A stretch of DNA of 64,000 nucleotides. Source: Lepidodermella squamata. Lineage: Eukaryota; Gastrotricha. Below the pieces are notes generated by a model, which worked only from the letters and a program-made list of their open reading frames with translations, was not told the DNA's origin and did not search any database. Both the position numbers and the translations under genes were made by a program. The stretch is from contig JBLDXI010000021.1 in NCBI GenBank assembly GCA_047495785.1, positions 1,054,001-1,118,000 on the forward strand, in the 5' to 3' direction. Positions 23,761 through 35,039 of the stretch are shown here, piece by piece; positions within the stretch are counted from its first letter, which is position 1, and every line of letters begins with the position of its first letter.

Positions 23761-24357
23761 GGAACAAACAAGTTTCCGGGAACTAATTCGTTCTTTGACC
23801 TGATAAAAATGCCGTTTATTTGTTGAATTTTTTACGTTGCTAAGTTTTTGCTTTCCTTGAAATTTAAAATCTTGAAAAAATCATGATTACCGTCAGCGGA
23901 ATATGGGAAAATAGCGCCAAGTAAATATGACATTTTATTCCCGATGCGGACTCAGGTTGTTGGGAACTTTTTTCATTTTCCGGTGCCGCTTAATGCATTC
24001 TTACTTGCTACAAGTTTGACTCATGTTTTCAACTAAATTAAGCCTTTATTTATACCTAAGATATTCCTTTAAATATTCCGCACAAGCAAAAAACGGCTAG
24101 AGCTACATCGTGACGAACAAGTAACGTTATACATGAACGTATCTGATGCCAGTAAGGGTATAGAAAAATTAAAAAATGCCATGACAGGGTGCGGTTTATT
24201 TTTCACGAATTTTGTCTTCACTATTCTTTTGTGAAACCTGGAATAATGAGATTGAACTGAAACGAAGTTTTATCAATTGCAGTAAGATGATTTAATAGGT
24301 AATACCCGGACCGTACTCGAATCGAAACATGATGAACAGTTTGTCAACGCCCGTCGC
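23761..24357. other. tail-to-tail spacer between CA-J and CA-K
   Basis: No gene. From about 24198 the sequence matches 27938 onward (shared ACTATTCTTTTGTGA block), i.e. the 3' flank copied with the CA-K/CA-L duplication. Confidence 0.5.
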
Positions 24358-25453
24358 CTACCCGGTTTGGACCCGATTGGCGCGCACTGTACGGCCGCTT
24401 AGAGGGTAATTCAAAGTTCGGCGGGTGTTGATCAAGTCCGCGTCGCCATCACCGTCGAGCCCTTTGAACGACGAAATCGATAGGATGTAGATAGGTCGCC
24501 CGTAGACAAACCACTTGACGCCCTCAGTGCCTGAGAAAAATGGAAACAATTTGCTTTGCAGATCAGAGCAGAAAGTGGCATACATGGTGGGAAGGTCAGC
24601 GAGCCTGTGTATTTGTAATACTTTTCCGAGGACGCCCAATTTGGTAGGAGGGTTCCAAAGTTCAAGCTGAGCGATACGCTTGAATTCGGCTGCCGAACAT
24701 TTTTCAGCTGGCTGAAAACTGGCCGCCATGATACAGCTCCCGAAGCGTCATTACTAGGTTCTGCATTGAACAGGAAAGCCGTCACTGCTATGCCGTCAGC
24801 CTTGCCCTCCGCCACGGCGTAGTTGCTGTACTTGGCGTTGAAGTGCAGGAACTGAACCTCGCCAGCGCCCTGCTTATCATCGATAAAGTGCTCGGATCCG
24901 CACGTTTTGTACTTTTCGCATTTAGTAGCATTTAGATCGCCTGGTGAGAAAATGTATAAAATATAACATCGCTTCAATTCGCCTGTTTTTATACCCCAGT
25001 GGAGAATGAAGCGATCGAAAACGAATGTGCCCTCGTTAATCGTAATTTTAGGCCGGCTGCCTTTGGCCAGGCCTTCATCGGCGACGAACCTGACGTGTTT
25101 GCCAGTGTTTTTGAGTTTCCCAGAGACTTGAACGCCGTAGTTGCCCATTTCGAGCTTAAGGCTAGGCTGGACTGTTGGAGCTGGATCCCGGAGTGTGATA
25201 TTAATCGGCGACTGTTGAGTGCCACTGACACATACCGGACTGACGTAAGCCCAGCCGGGCAGGTCTAAAACAGTAGGCGAAAATTATGAGCATAATTTTA
25301 CTTTCGCTACCCTCGACTTTACCATCGTAGTTCCAGTCTTGGGCAACAGCAGCCGCAGATATCGCCACCGCCCCAAAAATCAGCTAAAAAATAATAAATA
25401 TATCATGGTAAGGAACCGAGCTGCATGGTGAATCCTACCTTTGAGAAGAACAT
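24358..25453 (-). CDS. CA-K: short alpha-CA-related protein, zinc site lost
   Basis: Exons 25453-25439, 25383-25323, 25264-24995, 24940-24584 and 24530-24358 (291 residues). The signal peptide is MFFSK plus LIFGAVAISAAAVA. The first ligand motif is RFILHWG (Ile at 94) and the third is EVQFLHFN (Gln at 119), so the zinc site is absent. The shuttle position is Lys (NTGKHVRF) and the loop is GSLTFPPC. The protein stops right after the NRV block: no GPI tail and no low-complexity tail, so it should be freely secreted. It is in opposite orientation to its neighbours and nearly identical in plan to CA-L, with no intron before the SLSLNFG strand. Confidence 0.92.
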
Positions 25454-26340
25454 TCCTAGATGAAATCTGTTTAATTTGACCGACAATTGCCTTATGGCAG
25501 GCACGTTGCGCCAGCACTTGTCAAGGAAATTGGGTTGCACTTCCTGCCCGCCGACCTTTTTGTTTTTGTTACAGCTAAGGTAGTGAATCTGAAAAAATGA
25601 AGCTGGAAGGTGCGTAATCTTCCGCAAAAAACTGCACAAACGTCGACAAACATCTATAAAAATATCTTAAATGTCAAGTTACCTCACGTGGATAAATTTG
25701 AGGAAGCTAGGAAGATGAGGCTATAAGATGCTCAATAAAGACAATTGAGCACGTTTCTCCGGGCGCATAGTAGTTTAGCATGGCCGCTTGTTGCCGAAAA
25801 TATCTATCCCGGCGGTTTTCGAGTGGATGCAAAATCCACCTTTGTGAGGTGTCGGCTTGGACACTGTTAGATTCTTCATGAAACAAGCTTTCCGTAGACA
25901 TACAAAACGCATACTTTTGATCATGCCATGTCGGAAAAATTAGTTCTAAACTTAAAAGCCTTTTACCTTTTATTCTGATTTTTCTAAGCAATTGAAAATT
26001 GAGCGTTGAAAAGTGTAATGCTTCTGCGGCGATTTTTCAATATTTCTTACAAAGCACGCCGAGTTCGTTGTTTAGCCTTTCTGAACTAATAATTTTAAAT
26101 TCCAAATTCTTCAGTTTCAGACCTGGTTGCTTTCTTTTTCGGCAAGAATGGGGGAATTCAATGTGGCTACTGAATCGTGGGAAATTCTTACCATTTCAGA
26201 TTCCTTTGGAGGCACTGGTGTAACGTCTACTGTTTTGAGCTTGCAGCTAGATTCCTCACCTAAAACTACCCCTTAAAAAACAACTGAGTGCGTTAGGTCA
26301 AATTATTAGTGTGTGCAGTGTGTGCAGTGTGTGCAGCTAA
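25454..26340. other. CA-K upstream region
   Basis: Up to about 25780 it matches the CA-L upstream region (29148-29500), so it belongs to the duplicated unit. The rest shows no gene. A three-copy GTGTGCAGTG repeat occurs at about 26310-26336. Confidence 0.5.
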
Positions 26341-26485
26341 TAAGGGAATACTATATGGCAAACCATGGAGAAATTTCAATTCCCCCCTCTCTGTGAGTGA
26401 ACCCCGAGTGAGTTTGGCGCAGCCAAACGAATCGAGGGGTTCCAGAGAGGGGGGAAATTATATTTCTCCATAGAGTATTCCCTTA
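26341..26485. mobile_element. small hairpin MITE
   Basis: The terminal inverted repeat TAAGGGAATACT / AGTATTCCCTTA continues as an imperfect inverted repeat through the GGAGAAAT and CCCCCCTCTCT blocks, leaving a loop of about 45 bases. 145 bp, no coding capacity. Related CTATGG..GGAAT fragments occur near 6460 and 48410. Confidence 0.65.
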
Positions 26486-26965
26486 ATGTAAGCCAATAAT
26501 TGAGGAAACTCTTAGAGAATAGAGTCACCTCATAGAGAATAGAGTTACCAGAGATGAAACTCCTATTGGAAACTTGAAGTTTTAATTCTTTTGCCGATTT
26601 CGTAAAATTTCATTATGGCGGATCTTTTTGAAAAACGCGCATACATGTTTACATGTAAAAATGGGTGTTTTTCCACGCGCTATACCCACTATCCCTCATC
26701 ATGGAATTTCGATTTTTTTATTTTAATCGATGGGGATTGGTTTCAACTTCAACCAGTTCAAAGGAATCGGCTGGGAAATGAATGGTTTTGACGCCATAGC
26801 GGTTTTCCCAAAGGTCACTTTTTGGGGGTTCAAAAATGGGTGTTTTCGGCTTGACCCCACGGCCACATCCTTGATCGGACTATCGTTTTCTTTCTGTTAT
26901 ATCTCTATAAAGGGTCAGAGTTTTGGCTGCGATTTTCAGAAATACAAGTTTGGGATGCGCTCTAT
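26486..26965. other. CA-K/CA-L intergenic sequence
   Basis: No supported gene. The open frame at 26730-27005 has no domain and runs into the next inverted-repeat element. A repeated AGAGAATAGAGT block lies near 26513-26545. Confidence 0.45.
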
Positions 26966-27617
26966 CAGATGGTATAGGTCTCTCGGAGGGCTTTGGTGTA
27001 TGTAACTCGAGAAATTTTGGCTCAAACTATTAGGCTAACTCGACTCATAAAACCATCACTTCTGAAGGTCTCATGACAATTTAAATTGCACTATTGTATT
27101 CAGCACGGTCGAATTACCTGGGTTTGACACCGATGGGTTAAGAAATCGGCAAACAGTTGTAGGTGACATGGATAGACAAATTATCGTTAAAATTGAATCA
27201 ACTCACTACAGGGTGGCCAAAAAATTCCGCAGAGCGGGAATTCGCTGTGCATCATTTTAAAGAGGAGTTTCACGAAATTGAGGAGTTCAATTGGCAAAAG
27301 AATGCTTGAAATTCTTCAACTTCTTAAAACTCCTCATTAACATGATGCGCAGCGAATTCCCGCTCTGCGGAATTTTTTTAGCCACCCTGTAAAAACTGAA
27401 CATTTTTTGTTTTTTTTTAATTTCTCGCATCTATTCGCGACTGATCATTTGAAAATTAACTTACTAAGGAATTAGACCGTGCTGAATACAATGGTGCAAT
27501 TTAAATTGTCATGAGACCTTCAGAAGTGATGGTTTTATGGGTCGAGTTAGCCTAATAGTTTGAGCCTAAATTTCTCGAGTTATACACCAAAGCCCTCCGA
27601 GAGACATATATACCATG
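26966..27617. mobile_element. large inverted-repeat element hosting a second MITE
   Basis: Left arm about 26966-27110 and right arm about 27475-27617 are inverted copies of some 140 bp (shared blocks TCTCGGAGGGCTTTGGTGTA, AAACTATTAGGCTAACTCGA and CTTCAGAAGTGATGG). No open frame encodes a transposase. The interior is occupied by a TA-flanked element at 27209-27389. Confidence 0.75.
27209..27389. mobile_element. TA-flanked mariner-like MITE nested in the larger element
   Basis: The ends CAGGGTGGCC and GGCCACCCTG-like sequence are flanked by TA at 27207-27208 and 27390-27391. The inverted arms of about 60 bp (TTCCGCAGAGCGGGAATTCG and complement) make it almost a perfect hairpin. 181 bp, non-coding. 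Confidence 0.8.
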
Positions 27618-28039
27618 AGAAAGGAATAGAAAGTGACCGATTTCAAGTAATCGCCTTCCAAGATTGTCAAAAAATTATTCATTTGAAATAAAGGAGAGGT
27701 TTTTTAATATTTTGTTTCAATTTCGCATCGTGAGTGCGCACTCTGATCCCAAGCCTGATCACTACGTTCTCTGCGATCATGAAACAGATTGCCTCAACAA
27801 TGCAAATTTATTGAGTGCAAATAAACGGCACAGCAACTGAGTGTCCAAATTTCGACCGGCAGCCGAGGTTGGGAAGTGGCCGAAATTAGCGATATTTCTG
27901 CTCTACATTGTGTAAGCTAAGACCGAGGTATGGTTTGTTTTCACGTATTTAATCTTTACTATTCTTTTGTGATACCGGGAATAATAAGATTGAACCGTAG
28001 CGACGTTTTCTCAAACGAATCGAATCAGTGAACAGCTTC
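27618..28039. other. sequence between the nested element and CA-L
   Basis: No gene is recognised. The last 100 bases match the 3' flank of CA-K. Confidence 0.45.
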
Positions 28040-29147
28040 TCAACACCCGCCGCCTACCCGGTTAGGATCTGGATTGGCGCGCACCGTGCGGCCGCTTAGA
28101 GCGTAGGTCAATGTTCGGCGAGTGTTTATCAAGTCCGCGTCGCCATCGCCCTTGAGCCCCTTGAACGACGAAATCGATAGGATGTAGATAGGTCGCCAGT
28201 AGACAAACCACTTGACGCCCTCGGTGCCTGAGAAAAATGGAAACAATTTGCTTTGCATATCAGAACAAGCATCATAACATACAAGGTGGAAAGGTCAGCG
28301 AGCCTGTGTATTTGTAATACTTTTCCCAAGTCGCCCAATTTGGCAGGAGAGCTCCGAAGTCTAAGCTGAGGGATACGCTGGATTTCGGCTGGCGAACATT
28401 TGTCAGCTGGCTGAAAACTGGGCGCCAAGCAATGGCTCCCGACGCTTCATTATTGGATTCTGCATTTAACAAGAAAGCCGTCGCTGCTATGCCGTCAGCC
28501 TTGCCCTCCGCCTCGGCGTAGTTGCTGTACTTGGCGTTGAAGTGCAGGAACTGAACCTCACCAGCGCCCTGGTTGTCATCGACAAAGTGCTCAGATCCGC
28601 ACGTTTTGTACTTGTCGCATTTAGTAGCTTTAAGATCACCTGATGATAAATTTTTTATAAAAACTGAAATTTTGAATTCGACTAAAATTATCACCCCAGT
28701 GGAGAATGAAGCGATCGAAAACGAATGTGCCCTCGTCTATCGTAATTTTAGGCCGACTGCCTTTGGCCAGGCCTTCATCGGCGACGAACCTAACGTGTTT
28801 GCCAGTGTTTTCAAGTTTCCCGGAAACTTGGACGCCGTAGTTGCCCATTTCGAACTTGAGGCTTGGCTGGACTGTTGGAGCTGGATCTCGAAGTCTTATA
28901 TTAACCGGCGACTGTTGGGTACCGCTGAGACAAACTGGGCTGACATTGGCCCAGCCATTCAGGTCTAAAATAGGTGAAAAATATAAAAATAATACTACTG
29001 TCACTACCCTCGATTGTACCTTTGTAGTTCCAGTCTTGGGCAACGGCGGCTGCAGAAATCGCCACCGCCACAAAAATCAACTAAAGAATAATTATCAAGA
29101 GTGGAGAAACCGAGTTTCATAGGGAATTTTACCTTTGAGAAGAACAT
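28040..29147 (-). CDS. CA-L: short alpha-CA-related protein, zinc site lost (copy of CA-K)
   Basis: Exons 29147-29133, 29080-29020, 28964-28695, 28639-28283 and 28227-28040 (296 residues). Signal peptide MFFSK plus LIFVAVAISAAAVA. Ligand motifs RFILHWG and EVQFLHFN show the same Ile and Gln replacements as CA-K, so the zinc site was lost before the duplication. Both copies stay open and spliceable, which points to selection for a non-catalytic role. The C-terminus differs from CA-K only after the ANP/ANR block, ending NRVGGGC. The five intron positions are identical to CA-K. Confidence 0.92.
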
Positions 29148-31209
29148 TCTGGGGTGAAATCTGTTAAAATTGACCGAATATTGCCTTTATATCATGACAG
29201 GCACGGATTAACTTTTCTAATCGGATAATTGCCTCGGCACCTGCCAAGGAAATATGGTTGCATTTTCTGCGCGTCGATCTGTTTTTTTTGTTTCAGTCAA
29301 GGTATTGAATTTGTAAAAATTAAGCTGAAGCTGCGTTATATAATCCGCAAAAACTGCGCAAAAGGCAACAAATATGTGTCACAATAATACCTAAAAAGTC
29401 AAGTTACGTTATACGTGGATTAGGCCGATAACTTTTTGAAGAGGCTATAGGAATCAGAAAATTGAGCACGTTTTTTCAGACCGCATAAACCAGGAGCCAT
29501 CTAGAAAATTCACATAGGCAGGTCAGGCGTGACGTTGGTTTGGCCTATGGCGTTAATGTTTGCATAATTTAAGTAGGATTTTAAGTTTTTCAGTCTCACT
29601 TTCAGGTTACAGCCAGCTTTTATTGCTTGATGTGAAAATTTAGAGCGCGAGTAATTATCAGTTTTTGACGCAGTAGAGCGTGACGCGTGACACAGTAAGT
29701 TACCTTAGGCTCCGGATAACGACGGCTCGTTTATCTTGCCATAATGGGTTACATACAGAGAGATAGCACGGAGATACCTAGTTGTTGAAGGAAATGAGTG
29801 CTCTCTACGTCACCCCATGGCTCTCACGGCCGAAAAATAAAGCACGTTCAGGTATTTCCTATTTCCAATATTGATTTCTCAGCAATTACTTGAGTCTTTG
29901 ATCAAGCATAAAAAATCATATAGATTTCTCGACGGTAATTTCTCGAAATCAGAAAATAGAAAGTAAAAAAACCGAAAAATAATTTAAAATAAGTGACAAA
30001 AAATGCCCACTGATGGATTTGTGGGAGTGTGAAATTGACCATCGACCATCGCACCCGCCATCAAATTTTTGCTTTTCGGCCTCTTTTGACACTGATACCT
30101 GCATGATTTTTTATTTTAGCGCGACATGTTACCCTGAGTTTTCAGAAGTGCAGAACATAATTTTCACTGTCGACTTCCGAGACTTCCAATATCGGAAAAA
30201 TCACTGCTTTGCAAAATCGATTCTTCGAAAAACTCGTATAAACTGACCGCTCGTAATGTACGCGGTTTGGCATGAAAAGTAAAATAAATAAAAATTGAAA
30301 ATAAGGGAAGACTCGAATAAACACGAAAATGATAGTTTGAGGCAGCTGAACCTCAAATTTGGCGCTGGAACCAAAAATTGTCATCTTGGCACAACCCACT
30401 TAGATTGGAAATTTCATCTCCTCCATGAAATAATAGGAAAGAGGTTCAACTTGTTAAATTGACCGAATGTCTTGAAATTTTATTCATCCGAAAAATAAAC
30501 GTGAAAAATGTTGTTATGAAGCAAAATGTGCATTAATAGCTGAGTATGATGGCTCGGTTCATGTTCTTTTTTAAGATCCAAAACGGCTGATTCGATTGTA
30601 CCGCCGAAAGCAAGCAGTTAACTCGTTTAATTCACTGATACTTAATGACGTGCCTAATTTTTTTTTAAAAAAGCAAACAAATGCACCGAAAAATTCAAGC
30701 TTGTGCTTGCTAGCGGAGGTAATCGAGCCAGCAGCGCGTTGGGCACACGCGAAAAAAACGACTCAACTGAGGCTAGTTATAATAGAAGATGTATAAAAAA
30801 TAAGTATACACTCCTGGCAATAATGACTTATTTAGTCAACTCAACGCCGGCGTTGGTAGTTAAATGACAACAAATTAATTGTTATAAGCCAGTGGCTTTG
30901 AGTGGATCCTAATAAACAGATAATTCGGCAGAGCGTAATTTACACCTGGGGGATGAGCGTGAAAAGACGTGACGAATAATGATATAATAATATTGAAGGC
31001 GAGTTCGCTGGGAGATCATTAACCTAACGTGATGATGCCGTCAATTAAAAAGCGCCACCGTCATAACGCGGTGGCCGCCTGGTCGGCATTCTGGCAAATT
31101 TGCAGCTCCCCTTCACTTCATTCGTCAAGACAAGAATCACTCAGCAGCGTTTCATTTTTTTAATTTAGTGATTTTTACTTTTTACTGGTCATCTCTTTCT
31201 CACATTAAA
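29148..31209. other. divergent intergenic region between CA-L and CA-M
   Basis: About 2 kb between two genes pointing apart, so it should hold both promoters. The first 350 bases match the CA-K upstream region. The open frames at 30013-30246 and 30142-30399 overlap on opposite strands and show no domain; no gene is supported. TATAATAATATTG near 30982 is AT-rich but too far from CA-M to be its TATA box. Confidence 0.45.
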
Positions 31210-32366
31210 ATGGCGGTTATCTTGGTAAAAATTTGCGTGGGAGTTGTCGCGAATATTCACTATTGATTTTATTGCCGACAGACTTTGGCAGCCGTCGTCG
31301 CTTTCGCGGCGTGCGCTAACGCTGGCCCGGCGTGGACTTACCAAGGTAAAATTTTACCTAGTCATAACAATCGCCTATTTCACGGTTCAATGATTCTCTC
31401 TGCAGATATTCAGGGTTGGGCGGATACGGCGGAAATCTGCGGCAGCGGCAAACAGCAGTCGCCCATCGCCATCGCCGGCCGCATCATCAACACCCCGAGC
31501 CTCAAGACCACCTTCATCAAGTACAACGTCGACCTCAGCGGTGACATGACGAACGACGGCCGAAACATTGTCTTCGTCGCCAACGCTTCGATGGCCAAGG
31601 CCGATCGCCCGCAAATCAAGCTGTCCGAGGGTGCTGACAAGTACGCCCTTGACCGCATCGTCTTCCACTGGGGTTTGGCGTGAATTTTTCTAGAATTTTC
31701 TCGAATTAATCCCTCGGATTTTTTATAGGCAACATTTCGCAGTGCCAGGCTAACAAGCCGTGCCTTGGATCTGAGCATCTCGTCGGCGGCAGGCCGAACC
31801 CAGCCGAGGCGCAGCTCATCCACTTCAACCTCAAGTACGACAACGCGAGCGCCGCCGAGTCGAAGAAGGACGGCCTGGCTGCTATCGCCTTCCAGCTGAC
31901 CCTCGTCCGCGGAAAGACGCCCGATGCTGACTGGCTCCAGGCCATGAAGGCCCTGCCCAGCCTCAAGGACGAAGGCTCCACCACCACTGTTAAGCTCAAC
32001 CTCACCACCATGATCCCGAAGTCGGCTGCCAACGGCAAGGGCCGCTTTTTCCGCTACACTGGCTCCCTCACCACCCCATCATGTAAGGATAAATTCCTCA
32101 ATTTCTAGAAAAATCTGATTCATTTTTCGATGTGTAAATCAGGCGCTGAGGGTGTCAAGTGGACCGTTTACGCCGAGCCCGTGGAAATTCTGTCGCTGTC
32201 CAACTTCAACCTGATCACGTCCAAGGATGAGAACAACAAGACATCGAAAGTCGTCAACAACTTCCGCGCAGTTGAGCCGCTCAACGGCCGCCCGATCCGG
32301 TCGAACAAGCCCGGCAACATCGGCGGTGGTCCCGTCATTCCCTTCCCCTTCCTCCTGTTCGGCTAA
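31210..32366 (+). CDS. CA-M: alpha-CA-related protein, zinc site lost, strongly biased codons
   Basis: Exons 31210-31224, 31282-31345, 31406-31672, 31729-32082 and 32143-32366 (307 residues). Signal peptide MAVIL plus TLAAVVAFAACANA. The first ligand motif is RIVFHWG (Val at 94), the third is EAQLIHFN (Gln at 119), and the shuttle position is Arg (NDGRNIVF): not a working zinc site. The loop reads GSLTTPSC. Exons use C-ending codons far more than any neighbour (runs of CTC, AAG, GCC, AAC, ATC), the usual mark of a highly expressed protein. The tail is short (GGGPVIPFPFLLFG), without a clear GPI signal. The gene plan matches CA-K and CA-L, so it is probably their closest relative. Confidence 0.93.
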
Positions 32367-33439
32367 GCGGCGCGTGCTGCCTCAGGAATCATAGTTGCGA
32401 CCTGTTTAGGAATTAATCTCTCTCTCTGATTTGTTAACTCTCTATATATTCAAATCGACAACAGTTGTATCAGAAAATAATCTTAAGATCTTCGATGTTG
32501 TCTTATCACTTCACCGTTACACTTCGCCACATGCTCCGTTCATTATTGCGTTCGTTTTAACGTCAACTTCTTATACAAATATAGACTTGTCGAAAAAGAA
32601 AAGAAAAAATCAGTTAAAGCTTGGTTGAATGACTTTTTGAAAGTCTGGAAATGTCTCGACATAGTCATTATGCCCAACACTTTGGCATGAAAAGAATTGA
32701 GAAATTCCGACGCCGAATCCATCGATCTCAACGAGAGATAGTTCAAGCGGGAACCTGCTACCAGCAAAGCTAGAATCACGTTAATAGCTCGTATCCAACA
32801 TATAGTAGTACCGTAAAGCTGGCTCGTGGGAAAGCCTTCGACGGCACTCTTCAAAGCTCTGACGGATGTCGACGAGAAACGAAGGCGCTTCTCAAAAACT
32901 TTTCTTCAAGGCTTGGGGACAATATAGGATCTTAGGGCAATACAAGATATAAGGATAGAGGTGGTGTTGGAGCGGTGTGGGTTGGTTTACACTTGTGGGC
33001 TGGAATGGGCTGTATTGCTGGTTGACCTACTTTCCAACTAATTTTTTCCAATTAGCAAAGCCCAAAATCGAACCAAATTTTACATTTTCTTGCAGGGTGA
33101 CTACAACCCCAGGGTGTCTAAAAGGGGCGCAGGAAAATGGATGATAAACCAGTATCTCGTCGGCTTGTTGGTGGGCTAAGACCTATTTTATGGGTCTGTC
33201 ATCAAACAAACGCTAAAGTGTCATCAAAATCTTGCTTGTCACCGATTTTGCCTGTCACCAAACAGAATGCATTTCTAGGTTGATCTTATCACGCCGATGA
33301 ACGTTTTCTTTGAGAGCGGCTTCCCAGCTATCCCCATTCTCGAGATAATCTCCCAGGTGTGACCCCAGGTGAGGTGACGTGAGCAACTTGACACTGGAAT
33401 TTCTCCTTAGCGGTAAGTGATAAAAATATGGGGTTTTCA
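32367..33439. other. CA-M downstream intergenic sequence
   Basis: No gene is supported; the minus-strand frame 32543-32854 has no recognisable domain or splice context. Confidence 0.45.
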
Positions 33440-33447
33440 GATTATTG

Positions 33448-33824
33448 GGGTCCCCTACAGAGCAGCAGGCTTCAAAGCAAGATAAACTCGAAAAGCGGTG
33501 CAAACGTCGCGCAACAATAAATCGAATTAATTACGATAAAATTCGGCGTAGTTTTCTGAATATGGACTCATCATAACTTTAGTAGTCCGGCTTATGAATT
33601 TTGAAAAAATTTCGAAAAAGGACTTTTTCGACCAAAGTGAGGTCTGAGTCACATTACGGAGTTTTGATGACTTATGTTCCTCAATTTTTGGTGTGAAAAG
33701 CTAGAATAGCTGACCATCATGTTAGTCCATTGGTTGAAAATCAGAGGCTAAGCCTGAGCGCCTGCTGAGAGGACTGTTTAGTGCGTTTTCCCTGCTTTGA
33801 AGCCTGCTGCTCTGTGGGGGACCC
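33448..33824. mobile_element. hAT-like non-autonomous element with 8-bp target duplication
   Basis: The terminal inverted repeats start GGGTCCCCTACAGAGCAGCA at the left and have the complement (one mismatch) at the right, continuing through GGCTTCAAAGCA. Both ends are flanked by GATTATTG (33440-33447 and 33825-33832), an 8-bp duplication as made by hAT transposases. 377 bp; the interior has no transposase. Confidence 0.82.
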
Positions 33825-33832
33825 GATTATTG

Positions 33833-35039
33833 CTCCCTAATTGTTTCTCTATCGAAATAACATGTGTCAATAGTGAGCGAAATAAAATATTTTCTCAGAA
33901 GCATGCTGGGATTTTATGCCATGGATGCTGGATATAATAGCACGTTCAATTCGAGTTCGAATTTTGAACTAAAAATCAGAAATTGTTAGCAATCATTGAA
34001 AATGTTCGGAAGAGCAACTGCCCTTTGAGGGAATCAGTTATCTAATAGTAATAAAGCAGATTCGTGACCACAAACACAACTATTAAATGCATGTTTTGTA
34101 CCTGAATTCCTTATGGCCCACATCGACGCTATAATGTCCTTTGCGTGTCAGAGGATTGCTTGACGGGGCTGAAAAAAACTCAGAACACAGTTAGGAGCCG
34201 TTTTTCTCAGTCTGTGGTCATTTTTAATGACCTCAGCAAAAATCTCCTTTTCGTATCTTATCCGTGCCTTTTTATGAACGAACCATTCATTCCCAGTTCC
34301 CAGTAGTTTCATACCAATCAACCTTAAGCCACCTATAAACGTGCGATATAATGTAATTTTTTCTCTCTTCAGTTCCTAGGTAAAGTTTGAAGCGTGGCGC
34401 GGATTATTTGCCGCTGAAGGTAAAACTATACAAACTGACCATATTTCTATATTATAATAAGAGCACTTATTACCGTCCTTTTATAATCCCACATTATTCT
34501 AAACCCCCTCAGACTAATTTTATTTATTTGTAATACAGCAACAAATTGCCATATTGCATAATGAAGGGTTGGTAAATCTAGGGCAGCATCTCTGAAAATT
34601 GATGACAGGTCGCGACCAAAAAAAATTACGTCACCTGACCGCAGATAGCCATCATCAACGTCACCCACGCCTTGCAAGAATTACCCAAACAAGTTATATA
34701 ATTTTATCTCGGTATTAAAGTAATTTTGCTTCGCAGTGTCGCGCGCTTTTTAAGCAATAATTCGAAGTTAGGAACCACCTTTTCCTTTCATCTTTGTCTT
34801 CGCGCAATTAAAATTGCTTATTAATAGAGTGAAAGTGTGAATTGAGCGATCATTTTTTGCGGCGGACGATTCTCTTCAGACGCCGGTAAGAAAGTGCCTC
34901 ATTTTTTGCCGAATTCAAGTGACCTCCGCCCCTCCATTCATGTGTCATGTCCATTTTCGCTTTCTTGACTGGCATTATTTACGAAACCTTATTTATCTGT
35001 CTTATTTGTTATTCATCCCCGATTAGGATCAGGTAAAAC
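33833..35039. other. intergenic region upstream of CA-N
   Basis: No coding sequence is seen; the frame 34447-34677 (minus) has no domain. AAGTTATATAATTTT near 34690 is AT-rich but lies 350 bp from the CA-N start. Confidence 0.45.

Noticed and set aside
32543-32854. 103-residue minus-strand frame as a gene after CA-M
   Set aside because: No recognised domain, no upstream exon and no start context; left as intergenic.
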